From assembly GCF_030530945.1 (NCBI RefSeq), contig NZ_JAUMTZ010000001.1:61186-125185 (forward strand): a DNA stretch of 64,000 nt, in the 5' to 3' direction. How positions within the stretch are numbered: position 1 is the stretch's first letter; each line of letters opens with the position of its first letter. Below the pieces are notes generated by a model that saw nothing but the letters and a program-made list of their open reading frames with translations, was not told the DNA's origin and did no database searches. Position numbers and translations under genes: made by a program. This DNA comes from Kocuria sp. (GTDB taxonomy: Bacteria > Actinomycetota > Actinomycetes > Actinomycetales > Micrococcaceae). Below, piece after piece: positions 32,237 to 40,283 of this stretch.

Positions 32237-33373
32237 GTGTCTTCACCTCAACCACCCGGAACCGGCGCCCGAATCCCCGTCGCGATGATCCTCGCGGCCA
32301 TGCTCTTCCCTGTATTCATGGCGTTCGCCTACCCGGCGTCCTACGTCTCGGCCATGCACCAGCCCGCACCGCACCACATGGAGGTGGAGGTGATCGGCAC
32401 TTCCGGCTCCGCGCAGCAGCTCGCCCGCCAGGTGGCTGCCCGGGGAGGTGACGCGCTGGACGTCACCACCGTCGCGGATGCGGCCACCGCCCGCCAGGAC
32501 GTCATGGACCGTGAGACCCGCGCGGCCTTCAACCCCTCCGACGGCACGCTCTACGTGGCCACCGCCGGCGGCCGGCAGGCGGCCGGGGCGGCCCAGTCCG
32601 TGTTCCAGCAGGTCGCGCAGCAGGTGGGTGTGCCGCTCACCGTGCAGGACCTCAGGAAGCCCGCCCCCAAGGACACCCTGGGCATCGCGTACATGTACAT
32701 CATGACCGCGTGCGTGACCGCCGGGTACGTCACCTCCACGATGCTCGGCAACCTGGGCAAGGGGATGCGCCTGCGCTCCCGGCTGGGGCTGATCGGGCTG
32801 CTCTCGGTGGTAGCCGCTGTGCTGACCACCGGCGTGACCTGGGGTTTCTACGGGGTCTACGACTCGCACCTGGTCCCCGCCGGTCTCGTGGCCATGGGCG
32901 CCTACCTCACCGCGGCCGTCTTCCAGCTGGGCGTGGGCGGGCTCCTGGGCCAGGCCGCCACCATCGTGGGCATCACCGTGTTCGTGATCCTCGGCATTCC
33001 CGCCTCGGGGATCGCCACGAGCCCCGACATGATGCCCGGGTTCTTCCAGGTGATCCACCGCATGATGCCCACCGGGGCCATCGGCGAGCTGCTGCAGCGC
33101 ATCATCTACTTCGACGGCCACGGCGTGGGCCCCTGGATCCTGCTGCTGGCCACGTGGCTCCTCCTGGGCGCCGGGCTGCTGTGGCTGGGCTCCCTGCGCG
33201 GCCCGCACGCGGGCGAGGACCAGAGCGTGATCGCAGACCAGGTGGACCACGCCCGCAAGCACCCCGACGAACCCCTCCTCACCGCGTACGACTCCGATGG
33301 CTCCGACGACGACGCCGCTGCGCCCCGTTCCGTGGGCGGCCGGCACCGCGCGCAGGAAGTGAAGCGCTCATGA
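32237..33373 (+). CDS. YhgE/Pip-like (ABC-2-type) membrane protein, first of a paralogous pair
   Basis: 378 residues. One N-terminal helix (MILAAMLFPVFMAFAYPASYV), an extracellular domain of about 115 residues (HMEVEVIGTSGSAQQLARQVAARGG and YVATAGGRQAAGAAQSVFQQVAQQ), then five or six helices and an acidic tail. This is the layout of YhgE/Pip and DUF3533 proteins, relatives of ABC-2 permeases used in export or phage infection. GTG is nearly leaderless. ATGA overlap with the second paralogue. The tail includes a copy of the recurrent oligomer (33308), read Asp-Asp-Ala-Ala. Exported substrate unknown. Confidence 0.75.
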   Translation: MSSPQPPGTGARIPVAMILAAMLFPVFMAFAYPASYVSAMHQPAPHHMEVEVIGTSGSAQQLARQVAARGGDALDVTTVADAATARQDVMDRETRAAFNPSDGTLYVATAGGRQAAGAAQSVFQQVAQQVGVPLTVQDLRKPAPKDTLGIAYMYIMTACVTAGYVTSTMLGNLGKGMRLRSRLGLIGLLSVVAAVLTTGVTWGFYGVYDSHLVPAGLVAMGAYLTAAVFQLGVGGLLGQAATIVGITVFVILGIPASGIATSPDMMPGFFQVIHRMMPTGAIGELLQRIIYFDGHGVGPWILLLATWLLLGAGLLWLGSLRGPHAGEDQSVIADQVDHARKHPDEPLLTAYDSDGSDDDAAAPRSVGGRHRAQEVKRS

Positions 33374-34575
33374 CCGACCAGAACACCACCACGCCCGCTG
33401 GACCCGAGGAGGCGACGAGGCGCTCGGGGGGTGCCACGGCGGCGTCGTCCCCCGGGCGGTCCCGCAGTGAGGGCTTCGTCCACCGGATGGCGCAGCTGCC
33501 CCCGGCATCAGCCGTGGGCGCCATGCAGAACCCCGCCGCGCCGCCACGGCGCACGGTGGACGCCGCGCTCACCCGCAAGCGCATGATCACGGTGGGCATG
33601 CTGCTGCCGCTGTTCATGATGTTCGTGATGCCCATGCTCATGGTGGGCACCTCCGTGGACGTCACGCCCCGCGACATGAAGGTGGCCGTGATCGGCACGG
33701 GTGCACAGGTCTCCGATCTGGCGCAGCAGCTCACGGACGGCTCCGCCGGGGACTTCGACGCCCACCGCGTGGACACCGTGGACGACGGCAGGAGCGAGGT
33801 CCGGACGCACGACGCCCGGGCGGCCTACGATCCCGCCACCGGCACCCTCTACACGGCGGGTGCCAACGGCCGCCAGGTGAACGCTGCGGTGACCCAGCTG
33901 TTCACGCCGGTGGCGCAGCGGGCGCAGAAGCAGCTGGTCACCGAGGACGTGGCGGCGGTGGCGGAGGACGACCCGAACGCCACCACCATCACCTACCTGG
34001 CGCTCGGGGCCATTCTGGGCGGGTTCATGACCGGTGTGGTCAGCAGCCTCATGCCCGCCGGGACCAGGCTGCGCGTGCTGCTCTGGTTCCTCATGCCCGC
34101 CGTGGTGGCCACCGGCATGGTCGTCTACGGGTGGGCCGTGTTCGGGATCTTCAGCGGCAGCGCGTTCGTGCCCTGGTGCATGCTGTACATGCTCTGCCTG
34201 TCATGCGTGACCGTGACCACGGGGCTCATGCTGGTGCTGGGGCCGCTGGCCATGCCGCTGTGCATCTTCCTCATGCCCCTGCTGGGGCTGAGCGCATCCG
34301 GACTGACCACGCCCCTGGACATGGTGGGTGGCTTCTACGGCTGGATCCACGGGTGGCTCTACGCACCGCAGGGCGTGGCCGCCATCCGTGACGCCGTCTA
34401 CTTCCAGGACGTCTCCCTCGCGGCGCCGGTGTGGATCATGATCGCGTGGATCGCCGGGGGGATCGCACTCGCCGTCCTGGGGACCCTGCGGCAGAAGCGC
34501 CGCCACCTGTTTGCCGTGCTGAGCGAGCGCGAGGAGACCACGACGGCGGTGGCGGCCGCGGCGGCGTCGGTGTGA
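33370..34575 (+). CDS. YhgE/Pip-like (ABC-2-type) membrane protein, second of a paralogous pair
   Basis: 401 residues, same architecture as its upstream partner: about 60 disordered residues, a helix (MITVGMLLPLFMMFVMPMLMVG), a domain (MKVAVIGTGAQVSDLAQQLTDG ... AYDPATGTLYTAGANGRQVNAAVTQLF) aligned with that of the first protein, then six helices. The two proteins probably form a heterodimer. Coupled by ATGA and under the same TetR-controlled promoter. The N-terminal linker contains a 12/12 copy of GGCGGCGTCGTC (33438-33449), read Ala-Ala-Ser-Ser. Confidence 0.75.
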   Translation: MTDQNTTTPAGPEEATRRSGGATAASSPGRSRSEGFVHRMAQLPPASAVGAMQNPAAPPRRTVDAALTRKRMITVGMLLPLFMMFVMPMLMVGTSVDVTPRDMKVAVIGTGAQVSDLAQQLTDGSAGDFDAHRVDTVDDGRSEVRTHDARAAYDPATGTLYTAGANGRQVNAAVTQLFTPVAQRAQKQLVTEDVAAVAEDDPNATTITYLALGAILGGFMTGVVSSLMPAGTRLRVLLWFLMPAVVATGMVVYGWAVFGIFSGSAFVPWCMLYMLCLSCVTVTTGLMLVLGPLAMPLCIFLMPLLGLSASGLTTPLDMVGGFYGWIHGWLYAPQGVAAIRDAVYFQDVSLAAPVWIMIAWIAGGIALAVLGTLRQKRRHLFAVLSEREETTTAVAAAAASV

Positions 34576-34589
34576 GTGTCGCCCCGCTC

Positions 34590-34620
34590 CAGGCACCCGC
34601 AGAAAGTCAGCGGGCGCCTG
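34590..34620 (+). terminator. Hairpin terminator after the YhgE-like pair
   Basis: An 11-bp stem with one mismatch (34590-34600 with 34610-34620) and a 9-base A-rich loop starts 15 bases after the stop and is followed by CTTC. Confidence 0.55.
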
Positions 34621-34689
34621 CTTCAGGAAGTGCGGGGTGGCTGGGTCTGCACATCTGGTGCGCAGGGCTCATGGCTCTGCAGGAGGGTC

Positions 34690-35031
34690 TCAGCGGTCTC
34701 CGGGCAGCTCGCTCGGGGGCCGCTCCTCGCCCTCCGGGGACGATGATGTCTCCGCATCGGAACCGGTGCTGCGAGGGCGCTTCCAGCGGGGCAGCTCCTC
34801 GGGCGAGTCCTCCGACGGGTGGAGCCGGTCCCACTCCTCCCTCGCTGCAAGGGCTTCGTCGATCAGGCCGTCCTTGGTGGCGCGACCAGACCAGCCGCTC
34901 AGTGCGAAGGACCCCACAACGGCGGCACCCGCCAGCAGCAGGTGGTGGTTGACGAACAGGAAGACCGCCAGGACGAGACATGCACTGCTGGCAAGATCCA
35001 GCAGGATCGACCTTCCTTCACCTCTGCGCAT
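34690..35031 (-). CDS. Small membrane protein with acidic tail
   Basis: 113 residues from ATG 35031. A good AGGAGG stands 6 bases upstream of this ATG and directly abuts the earlier in-frame ATG at 35037, so the later start is correct. Two close helices (about 8-28 and 29-47, LASSACLVLAVFLFVNHHLL and LAGAAVVGSFALSGWSG) then a hydrophilic Glu/Pro/Ser-rich tail. Not recognised. It may be co-transcribed with the 122-residue gene 83 bases upstream. Confidence 0.6.
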   Translation of the reverse strand: MRRGEGRSILLDLASSACLVLAVFLFVNHHLLLAGAAVVGSFALSGWSGRATKDGLIDEALAAREEWDRLHPSEDSPEELPRWKRPRSTGSDAETSSSPEGEERPPSELPGDR

Positions 35032-35114
35032 TTGCATCCTCCTTGTGGGACTGCGAACGGCGGGGTGCCGGAGGTGACGACGGGGCGCGCGCGGCGTCGC
35101 CCGCGGGAGCGGTC

Positions 35115-35483
35115 TCAGGCGGCCGTTTCCGGCGCCGCGGTGAGCGTGGGGTCAGCGACCGAGTAGTCCAGGGTGGTGCGGGTGAAGGAGGCGCCCAGGA
35201 TGGTCTCCAGGCCGGGGATGAGCTCCGTGTGGATCTCGTCCTTGATGCGCTGGTTCTCCGGTCCCGGGAGGAAGGTGAGGGACGCGGTGAGGTGCAGGTC
35301 CTCCGGCTCCCCGGTGATGGTGAACTGCGCGGATGCGACCGACGGGTACACCTGCACACCCAGGGTGGCGGCGCGTGCCACGGAGGACAGCCAGATCTCC
35401 TGCTGCGGCGGGTGCACCGGGGTGGCGGAGTCCGTGATGGGCACCACTGTGGTGTCGGGAACCGGTTGGGGTGCGAGCAGCAT
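35115..35483 (-). CDS. Unknown 122-residue protein divergent from a MarR regulator
   Basis: Soluble, no signal peptide or helix of membrane length. The middle shows alternating beta pattern (AATLGVQVYPSVASAQFTITGEPEDLHLTASLTFLPGPEN) then QRIKDEIHTELIPGLETILGASFTRTTLDYSV, loosely like small Asp23/Gls24-type folds, which is only a suggestion. A GGAG site precedes the ATG. The divergent MarR gene and the perfect palindrome between them suggest it is a MarR-controlled gene. I cannot assign a function. Confidence 0.6.
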   Translation of the reverse strand: MLLAPQPVPDTTVVPITDSATPVHPPQQEIWLSSVARAATLGVQVYPSVASAQFTITGEPEDLHLTASLTFLPGPENQRIKDEIHTELIPGLETILGASFTRTTLDYSVADPTLTAAPETAA

Positions 35484-35541
35484 TGGGAGTCTCCGCTCTG
35501 CGTGAGCTCGAGACCGAGAACTGCCGCAGGTTGATCCTTCG

Positions 35542-35560
35542 TCTAACAGTTAGATAGCCT
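35542..35560. promoter_or_regulatory. MarR-type operator and -10 box
   Basis: TCTAAC-A-GTTAGA (35542-35554) is a perfect 13-bp palindrome, followed at once by TAGCCT (35555-35560), a -10 box for the plus-strand MarR gene. It lies in the short divergent gap, as expected for an autoregulating MarR protein. Confidence 0.7.
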
Positions 35561-35620
35561 ACCCGAACGCACCGGAGGGGCAGAGATAATTCCCTCTGTG
35601 ACACCACGGGGGATCTGAGC

Positions 35621-36136
35621 ATGGCGGAGGACGCGCAGCGCGCCCGGCACTTCTGGTACGACGAGACCGAGGAGGCCACGAGCGGCGTCGACGTGCTGAA
35701 CCTCCTGCGGCGGTACCGTGAGGCCGAGACCACCATGCGCACGCGCGTGCGTGCGGACATGGACATGGGGGAGAAGGACATCCTGGCCCTGCGTCACCTG
35801 ATCGCCGCGGAGAACGCCGACCGGATGCTGCGGCAGAAGGACATTGCCGCCATGCTGGGCATCACGAACGCCTCCACGAGCGTGCTGGTGGACCGTCTGG
35901 TGCGCGACGGCTACGCCGAACGCGTGCCGCACCCCGAGGACCGGCGGTCCGTGGCCGTGGTGCCCACCGAGCACGGCAGGCACGAGGTGCGCTCCACGCT
36001 GCAGGACATGCACGGCCGCATGATGGCCGTGGTCGAGGACATGACCGCCTCCGAGCGGGACGTGGTGGCGGCCTTCCTGCGCCGGATGATCGACGGGGTG
36101 ACCCGCCCCGCGCTGGATGCGCAGCCGGACACCTGA
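35621..36136 (+). CDS. MarR-family transcriptional regulator
   Basis: 171 residues. Winged helix: MGEKDILALRHLIAAENADRMLRQKDIAAMLGITNASTSVLVDRLVRDGYAERVPHPEDRRSVAVVPTEHG (about 48-120), with the MarR wing signature (D-R-R-x-x-x-V). Helical dimer ends flank it. MarR proteins usually respond to small phenolic or oxidant ligands. The likely target is itself and the divergent unknown gene through the palindrome at 35542. Transcript leader about 54 bases. Confidence 0.92.
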   Translation: MAEDAQRARHFWYDETEEATSGVDVLNLLRRYREAETTMRTRVRADMDMGEKDILALRHLIAAENADRMLRQKDIAAMLGITNASTSVLVDRLVRDGYAERVPHPEDRRSVAVVPTEHGRHEVRSTLQDMHGRMMAVVEDMTASERDVVAAFLRRMIDGVTRPALDAQPDT

Positions 36137-36170
36137 GAAGCGCGCCCGCCGCGGGGCGGGGATGCTTTGT

Positions 36171-36176
36171 TAGTCT
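36171..36176 (+). promoter_or_regulatory. Leaderless -10 box for the DtxR-family gene
   Basis: TAGTCT, then 7 bases, then ATG 36184. Confidence 0.6.
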
Positions 36177-36183
36177 CCCCACC

Positions 36184-36870
36184 ATGTCCGTCGCGAAGCT
36201 GTCGGTGAGCCACCAGAACTACCTGAGGGCCATCTGGAACCTGGGGGAGTGGTCCGCGGACCCGGTGACCACCTCCGCCGTCGCCCAGAAGGTGGGTCTG
36301 CGCCTGTCTACCGTCTCGGACGCGCTGAAGAAGCTCACCGAGCAGGGGCTCGTGGCGCACAACCCGTACGGCGCCATCGAGCTCACCGAGCAGGGCCGTG
36401 CGCTCGCCGTGGAGATGGTGCGCCGGCACCGGCTCATCGAGACCTTCCTGGTGGAGATGCTCGGGTACCGGTGGGACCAGGTCCACGCGGAGGCGGAGCA
36501 CCTGGAGCACGCCGTCTCGGACTTCATGGTGGACCGGCTGGACGACCTCCTGGGCCACCCCGCACGCGACCCCCACGGGGACCCAATCCCCGCCCGGGAC
36601 GGCACCATCACCTCACCGGACGCGGTGTCCCTGTCCACCGTTCCCGACGGCGCCCGCGTGCGCGTGGAGCGCATCTCCGACCGGGACTCGGAGTTGCTGC
36701 GCTTCTTCGCGCAGCACGGCATCGGGGTGGGCGTCCCCCTGGCAATTCACTCCGCGGGCCCGTACTCGGGATCGGTCCAGGCCGTGCTGGACGACGGCGC
36801 CCGCAGCGTCCCGCTCGGCCAGACCGCCACCGACGCCGTGTGGGTGTCGCTGGCGGGTGCGGGGTCCTGA
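36184..36870 (+). CDS. DtxR/MntR-family metal-dependent regulator
   Basis: 228 residues, three-domain form. Winged helix (about 8-65: SVSHQNYLRAIWNLGEWSADPVTTSAVAQKVGLRLSTVSDALKKLTEQGLV), dimerisation/metal helices with HRLIETFLVEMLGYRWDQVHAEAEHLEHAVSDFMVDRLDDLLGHP (about 80-125), and a C-terminal FeoA/SH3-like domain. In this family M10/C102/E105/H106 ligands separate Fe from Mn sensors; the H-x-E-A-E-x-L-E-H pattern is kept. A manganese-type ABC importer with a strong palindrome lies 1-4 kb downstream, so MntR is the best functional guess. Confidence 0.88.
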   Translation: MSVAKLSVSHQNYLRAIWNLGEWSADPVTTSAVAQKVGLRLSTVSDALKKLTEQGLVAHNPYGAIELTEQGRALAVEMVRRHRLIETFLVEMLGYRWDQVHAEAEHLEHAVSDFMVDRLDDLLGHPARDPHGDPIPARDGTITSPDAVSLSTVPDGARVRVERISDRDSELLRFFAQHGIGVGVPLAIHSAGPYSGSVQAVLDDGARSVPLGQTATDAVWVSLAGAGS

Positions 36871-36981
36871 GGGGGGACGCCATCCATTCGCCCGGCTCGG
36901 ACCGCCGGGACGCTGGATCTATTGCCCCTCGATGTGACAAGCCGCGAGTCGTGGTGTTGTCCGCCCCGCGTCAACCCGCTT

Positions 36982-37005
36982 CTGGGGGGGTGCTTCTCAC
37001 CCCAG
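36982..37005 (-). terminator. Hairpin at the end of the toxin-antitoxin-like pair
   Basis: CTGGGG (36982-36987) and CCCCAG (37000-37005) enclose the minus-strand stop. A CCCGG/CCGGG hairpin at 36891-36909 may serve the convergent regulator gene; the 126-base gap holds nothing else I can identify. Confidence 0.4.
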
Positions 37006-37236
37006 GAGGTCACGGAACTGTCGCCGCGCTTTCATGGCATGAATGACGAGTTCGTGTCCGCTGTCGAACGTCAGTATGGCCAGTTCCAGGAGGCGCCCGT
37101 TGGAGTCGAACCCCAGAACGAAGTGCTTGGCGGGAATGTTCTCGTCCGGATCGCTCTCGAAGACCCTGTGAGTGGCGGCGTGGAGGATCTCATCTTCCGA
37201 GATGCCGTGTTCGAGCGCCGACCCGTTGACCTTCAC
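36997..37236 (-). CDS. Small toxin-like protein of a ribbon-helix-helix type II pair
   Basis: 79 residues. Sequence pattern: HGISEDEILHAATHRVFESDPDENIPAKHFVLGFDSNGRLLELAILTFDSGHELVIHAMKARRQFRDLL. The order helix, strand, then G-x-x-x-x-G-R-L-L-E-(I/L)-x-x-x and a C-terminal (I/V)-I-H-A-M-K-A-R helix is that of BrnT-like RNase toxins with a shortened N-terminus. The GTG start overlaps the antitoxin stop (GTGA). Toxicity is inferred from the pairing only. Confidence 0.7.
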   Translation of the reverse strand: MKVNGSALEHGISEDEILHAATHRVFESDPDENIPAKHFVLGFDSNGRLLELAILTFDSGHELVIHAMKARRQFRDLLG

Positions 37237-37481
37237 GCCACGTAGGAGCGCAGTGCCGCCCGGATGACACTCGAACGGCTGAGGTGTTCCTCTTGGGCCC
37301 GTGCGTCCAGGGCCGCCAGCAGCGAGTCGTCCAGGCGCACCGGCACGACCCGTGCCGGGCCGTCCCCCAGGGGCTTGCGGCCACGTCTGCGCAGCGTCTC
37401 TACGTCATAGCCGCGCTCCGCTTCGTCGGCCCACTCCTGAATCATCTCGTCCGTCACCGGGACGCCGTTCACCGTCTCCAT
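37233..37481 (-). CDS. Ribbon-helix-helix (CopG-type) antitoxin-like protein
   Basis: 82 residues. The last 45 residues read RVVPVRLDDSLLAALDARAQEEHLSRSSVIRAALRSYV, a textbook ribbon-helix-helix DNA-binding domain. The N-terminal part (DEMIQEWADEAERGYDVETLRRRGRKP) matches antitoxins in which this segment binds the toxin. The ATG sits 6 bases after TACGCT on the minus strand (37493-37488), so it is leaderless. The A+T-rich stretch around the box is the likely autoregulatory operator. Confidence 0.82.
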   Translation of the reverse strand: METVNGVPVTDEMIQEWADEAERGYDVETLRRRGRKPLGDGPARVVPVRLDDSLLAALDARAQEEHLSRSSVIRAALRSYVA

Positions 37482-37487
37482 GGAATA

Positions 37488-37493
37488 AGCGTA
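37488..37493 (-). promoter_or_regulatory. Leaderless -10 box for the antitoxin-like gene
   Basis: TACGCT on the minus strand, 6 bases before the ATG at 37481, in one of the most A+T-rich spots of the window. Confidence 0.6.
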
Positions 37494-37554
37494 TTACGAA
37501 TTAGCCGTCGGCGGACAGGTCCCAGGGGGCTGAGGCGCTGGCAGCGCTGGCGCC

Positions 37555-38424
37555 CTACCCCGGCAGCGCCCGCCGGCGACGTCGTTCCCCGAGCCTGCGC
37601 CCCAGCACTCCGTGCGCGGGGCTGAGCAGGTACGCCAGCGCGAAGACCGCGGTGTGGACCAGCACCACCAGCCCGCCGGGGGAGGCGTTGAGCCAGTAGC
37701 TGAGGTAGATCCCCACCACGGACGAGGACGCGGAGACCAGGGGCGCAACCACCAGCATGGCCCCGAACCGGTCCGTGAGCAGGTGCGCGGTGGCGCCCGG
37801 GACGATGAGCATGGCGACCACCAGCACCACACCCACCACCTGCAGTGCGGCCACGGACGTCACGGCGAGCAGCCCCAGCAGCAGAGCGCCTAGCAACTTG
37901 GGGGAGAGTCCGATCGCGTGGGCGTGCAGGGGGTCGAACGCGTAGAGGGTCAGGTCCCGCCGTTTGAGCACCATCACGGCCAGCCCCACCAGGGACAGCA
38001 CGCAGATCTGCAGCTGCTCCGCGCCGGAGATCCCCAGCACGTTGCCGAAGACGATGTGGGTGAGGTTCGTCTGGCTGGGTGTCACGGAGATCAGCACGAG
38101 CCCCAGGGCGAACAGCGCGGTGAACACGATGCCGATGGATGCGTCCTCCTTGATCCTGCTGGTCCCGCGCAGACCGCCGATCAGCACCACCGCGAGCACC
38201 CCCGCGGCCAGCGCCCCCACGGTGAACGGGATGCCCAGGATGTAGGCGATCACCACGCCGGGCAGTACCGCGTGGGACACGGCGTCCCCCATGAGCGACC
38301 ACCCCACGAGCACCAGCCAGCACGAGAGCACCGAGCACACCGCCGCGGCCGCCACGGTGGTCACGAGTGCGCGCACCATGAACTCGTACTCCAGCGGCTG
38401 GGCGAGCAGCTCCAGCGGGCTCAT
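37555..38424 (-). CDS. Manganese/zinc ABC transporter permease (MntB/ZnuB family)
   Basis: 289 residues, about eight or nine helices. Family signatures: ALVTTVAAAAVCSVLSCWLVLVGWSLMGDAVSHAVLPGVVIAY (about 19-61, with the G-D-A-x-S-H-x-(V/S)-L-P-G motif), LAVMVLKRRDLTLYAFDPLHAHAIGL and VVGVVLVVAMLIVPGATAHLLTDRF. ATGA overlap with the ATPase gene. Last gene of the operon. Confidence 0.93.
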   Translation of the reverse strand: MSPLELLAQPLEYEFMVRALVTTVAAAAVCSVLSCWLVLVGWSLMGDAVSHAVLPGVVIAYILGIPFTVGALAAGVLAVVLIGGLRGTSRIKEDASIGIVFTALFALGLVLISVTPSQTNLTHIVFGNVLGISGAEQLQICVLSLVGLAVMVLKRRDLTLYAFDPLHAHAIGLSPKLLGALLLGLLAVTSVAALQVVGVVLVVAMLIVPGATAHLLTDRFGAMLVVAPLVSASSSVVGIYLSYWLNASPGGLVVLVHTAVFALAYLLSPAHGVLGRRLGERRRRRALPG

Positions 38425-39245
38425 GCGGCACCTCCGTTCTCGGCGGCGGTCGACGACGCCGCGGGGCCGCCGCCGGTGCCGTGCGCGCGGACCGGGGGAG
38501 CGACGTCGCCCGCGCGGGTCCGTGACAGGACGTCCAGGCCGAAGGTGCGCACCAGGTGCTCGGGGGCGAGCCCCTGGGCCACGTGCCCGTGGAACAGCAC
38601 GGTGCGCCGCAGCAGCACCACGCGGCGGGCGAGGTCTGGCAGCGCCTGGAGGTCGTGCGTGGCGACCACTACCGCGCAGCCCTGGTCCGCGAGCTCGTGC
38701 AGCAGCCGCACGATCGTCGCCTCACTGCGCTTGTCCACGCCGGCGAACGGCTCGTCCAGGAGCATGATCCGCGCCCCCTGGGCAATGGCCCGCGCCACGA
38801 AAACGCGCTTGCGCTGCCCGCCGGACAGCCGCCCGATCTGGCGCGTCGCGAGCTCCGTGAGGTCCACACGCTCCAGGGCACGGGCCACGGCGGCCCTGTC
38901 TGCCCCGCGCGCCCGGCGGGTGAAGCCCATGTGCCCGTAGCGCCCCGTGGTGACCACGTCCCGCACGGACAGCGGGAACTCCCAGTCCACGTCCTCGCTC
39001 TGCGGCACGTACCCCACCAGTCCGCGCCCCCGGGCCGCGCGCGGCTCCAACCCCTGCAGCCGCACCTCGCCCGCGGTGAGCGGCACCGTGCCCGTGAGCG
39101 CCTTCAGCAGCGTGGACTTCCCGGAACCGTTCATCCCCACCAGTCCGGTCACGTGCCCGGGCTCGATCTCCAGGTCCACGCCGTCCAGCGCACGCACGCT
39201 GCCGTAGTCCACGACGACGCCGCGCGCCCGGATCCCCGCCGTCAC
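38421..39245 (-). CDS. Manganese/zinc ABC transporter ATP-binding protein
   Basis: 274 residues. Walker A GMNGSGKST (about 38-46), Q-loop YVPQSEDVDWEFPLSVRDVV (typical of the Mn/Zn group), signature LSGGQRKRVFVARAIAQ, Walker B MLLDEPFAGVD, H-loop ATHD. The GTG start overlaps the binding-protein stop (GTGA). The 35-residue tail is Pro/Ala/Gly-rich and includes a copy of the recurrent oligomer (38452), read Ala-Ala-Ser-Ser. Confidence 0.93.
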   Translation of the reverse strand: MTAGIRARGVVVDYGSVRALDGVDLEIEPGHVTGLVGMNGSGKSTLLKALTGTVPLTAGEVRLQGLEPRAARGRGLVGYVPQSEDVDWEFPLSVRDVVTTGRYGHMGFTRRARGADRAAVARALERVDLTELATRQIGRLSGGQRKRVFVARAIAQGARIMLLDEPFAGVDKRSEATIVRLLHELADQGCAVVVATHDLQALPDLARRVVLLRRTVLFHGHVAQGLAPEHLVRTFGLDVLSRTRAGDVAPPVRAHGTGGGPAASSTAAENGGAA

Positions 39246-40162
39246 CGCGCGCCCCCGGAGAGTCCGCGGGCGATGGTGTCCGCGTCGTGGCGCAGCAGGT
39301 CCAGGTAGGTGGGGACGGGGCCGTCCTTCTCGGAGAGGGAGTCCACGTAGAGGGTGCCGCCCCAGCGGGCGCCGGTGGCTTCCATCACCTGGCGCATGGG
39401 CTTGTCCGAGACCGTGGACTCGCAGAACACGGCAGGCACGTGGTGGCGGTCCACGAACTCGATGGCCGAGCTGACCTGCTGCGGCGTGGCCTCCTGCTCG
39501 GCGTTCACGGGCCAGATGTACTTCTCGGTGAGCCCGGCGTCCCGCGCCAGGTAGGAGAAGGCGCCCTCGCACGTGACCAGGGAGCGGTGGTCGCGGGGCA
39601 GGGCGTCCAGCTTCTTCGTGAGGCCGTCCCCGATCTCCCGGATCTGCGCCTTGTACGCCTCACCGTTCTCCCGGAACTGCTGGGAGTGCTCCGGGTCCAG
39701 CCCGCTGAGGGCGGTGACGATGTTGTCCACGTAGCGCTCGCCGTTGGCGGGGCTCATCCACGCGTGCGGATTGGGGGTGCCGGGGGTGCCCGCGATGTCC
39801 ACGGCCTCCACCCCCTCGGAGACCACCGTGTGGGGCACGTTCGCGGAGGCGGTGAACTGCTCCAGCCACTGCTCCAGGTGCAGGCCGTTGTCCAGGACCA
39901 GCTGCGCCTCGGAGGCCTTGGCCACGTCCTGCGGGGTGGGCTCGTAGTCGTGGATCTCCGCACCGGGCTTGGTGATGGACTCCACCGTGACGTGCTCACC
40001 GGCCACCGCCGATGCCATGTCCTGGAGAACGGTGAAGGTGGTGAGAACGGTGGGCTTGTCCCGTTCACCACCCCCGGACGGTGCTCCGGCGCACCCGCTC
40101 AGGGCCAGCAGGCCCGCCACTGCCAGTACCGCCACTCGCCGTCCCCGTGCTGCCACGGCCAC
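39242..40162 (-). CDS. Manganese-type metal ABC transporter binding lipoprotein
   Basis: 306 residues, cluster A-I (ZnuA/PsaA) fold. Lipobox LSGC with Cys24. The four metal ligands can be placed: His71 (AEIHDYEPTP), His133 (NPHAWMSP), Glu199 (VTCEGAFSYL), Asp274 (LYVDSLS). Glu rather than His at the third site, and no His-rich loop, favour manganese over zinc. GTG start with AAGGAG 6 bases upstream. First gene of the operon; an 18-bp palindrome lies 24 bases ahead of it. Confidence 0.93.
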   Translation of the reverse strand: MAVAARGRRVAVLAVAGLLALSGCAGAPSGGGERDKPTVLTTFTVLQDMASAVAGEHVTVESITKPGAEIHDYEPTPQDVAKASEAQLVLDNGLHLEQWLEQFTASANVPHTVVSEGVEAVDIAGTPGTPNPHAWMSPANGERYVDNIVTALSGLDPEHSQQFRENGEAYKAQIREIGDGLTKKLDALPRDHRSLVTCEGAFSYLARDAGLTEKYIWPVNAEQEATPQQVSSAIEFVDRHHVPAVFCESTVSDKPMRQVMEATGARWGGTLYVDSLSEKDGPVPTYLDLLRHDADTIARGLSGGAR

Positions 40163-40185
40163 TCCTTCGCCTCAGTGAATCCAAT

Positions 40186-40203
40186 AGTTCGGTACACCGA
40201 ACT
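40186..40203. promoter_or_regulatory. Operator of the metal importer (MntR/DtxR-type palindrome)
   Basis: AGTTCGGT-AC-ACCGAACT, a perfect 8+8 inverted repeat, just upstream of the binding-protein gene. Size and position suit a DtxR-family dimer such as the one encoded at 36184. No copy of it lies before that regulator gene. Confidence 0.75.
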
Positions 40204-40283
40204 TTAGGAGGCGTGGGGGAGGCGGGCAAGCATGTGGGCGGGTGCGTCGTCGTTCGGCGCGGCGCGGCGGAGGGCGGGTCCGC

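Noticed and set aside
36997..37481. Genomic island or prophage around the toxin-antitoxin-like pair
   Set aside because: No integrase, direct repeats, tRNA target or base-composition shift beyond the promoter was seen.
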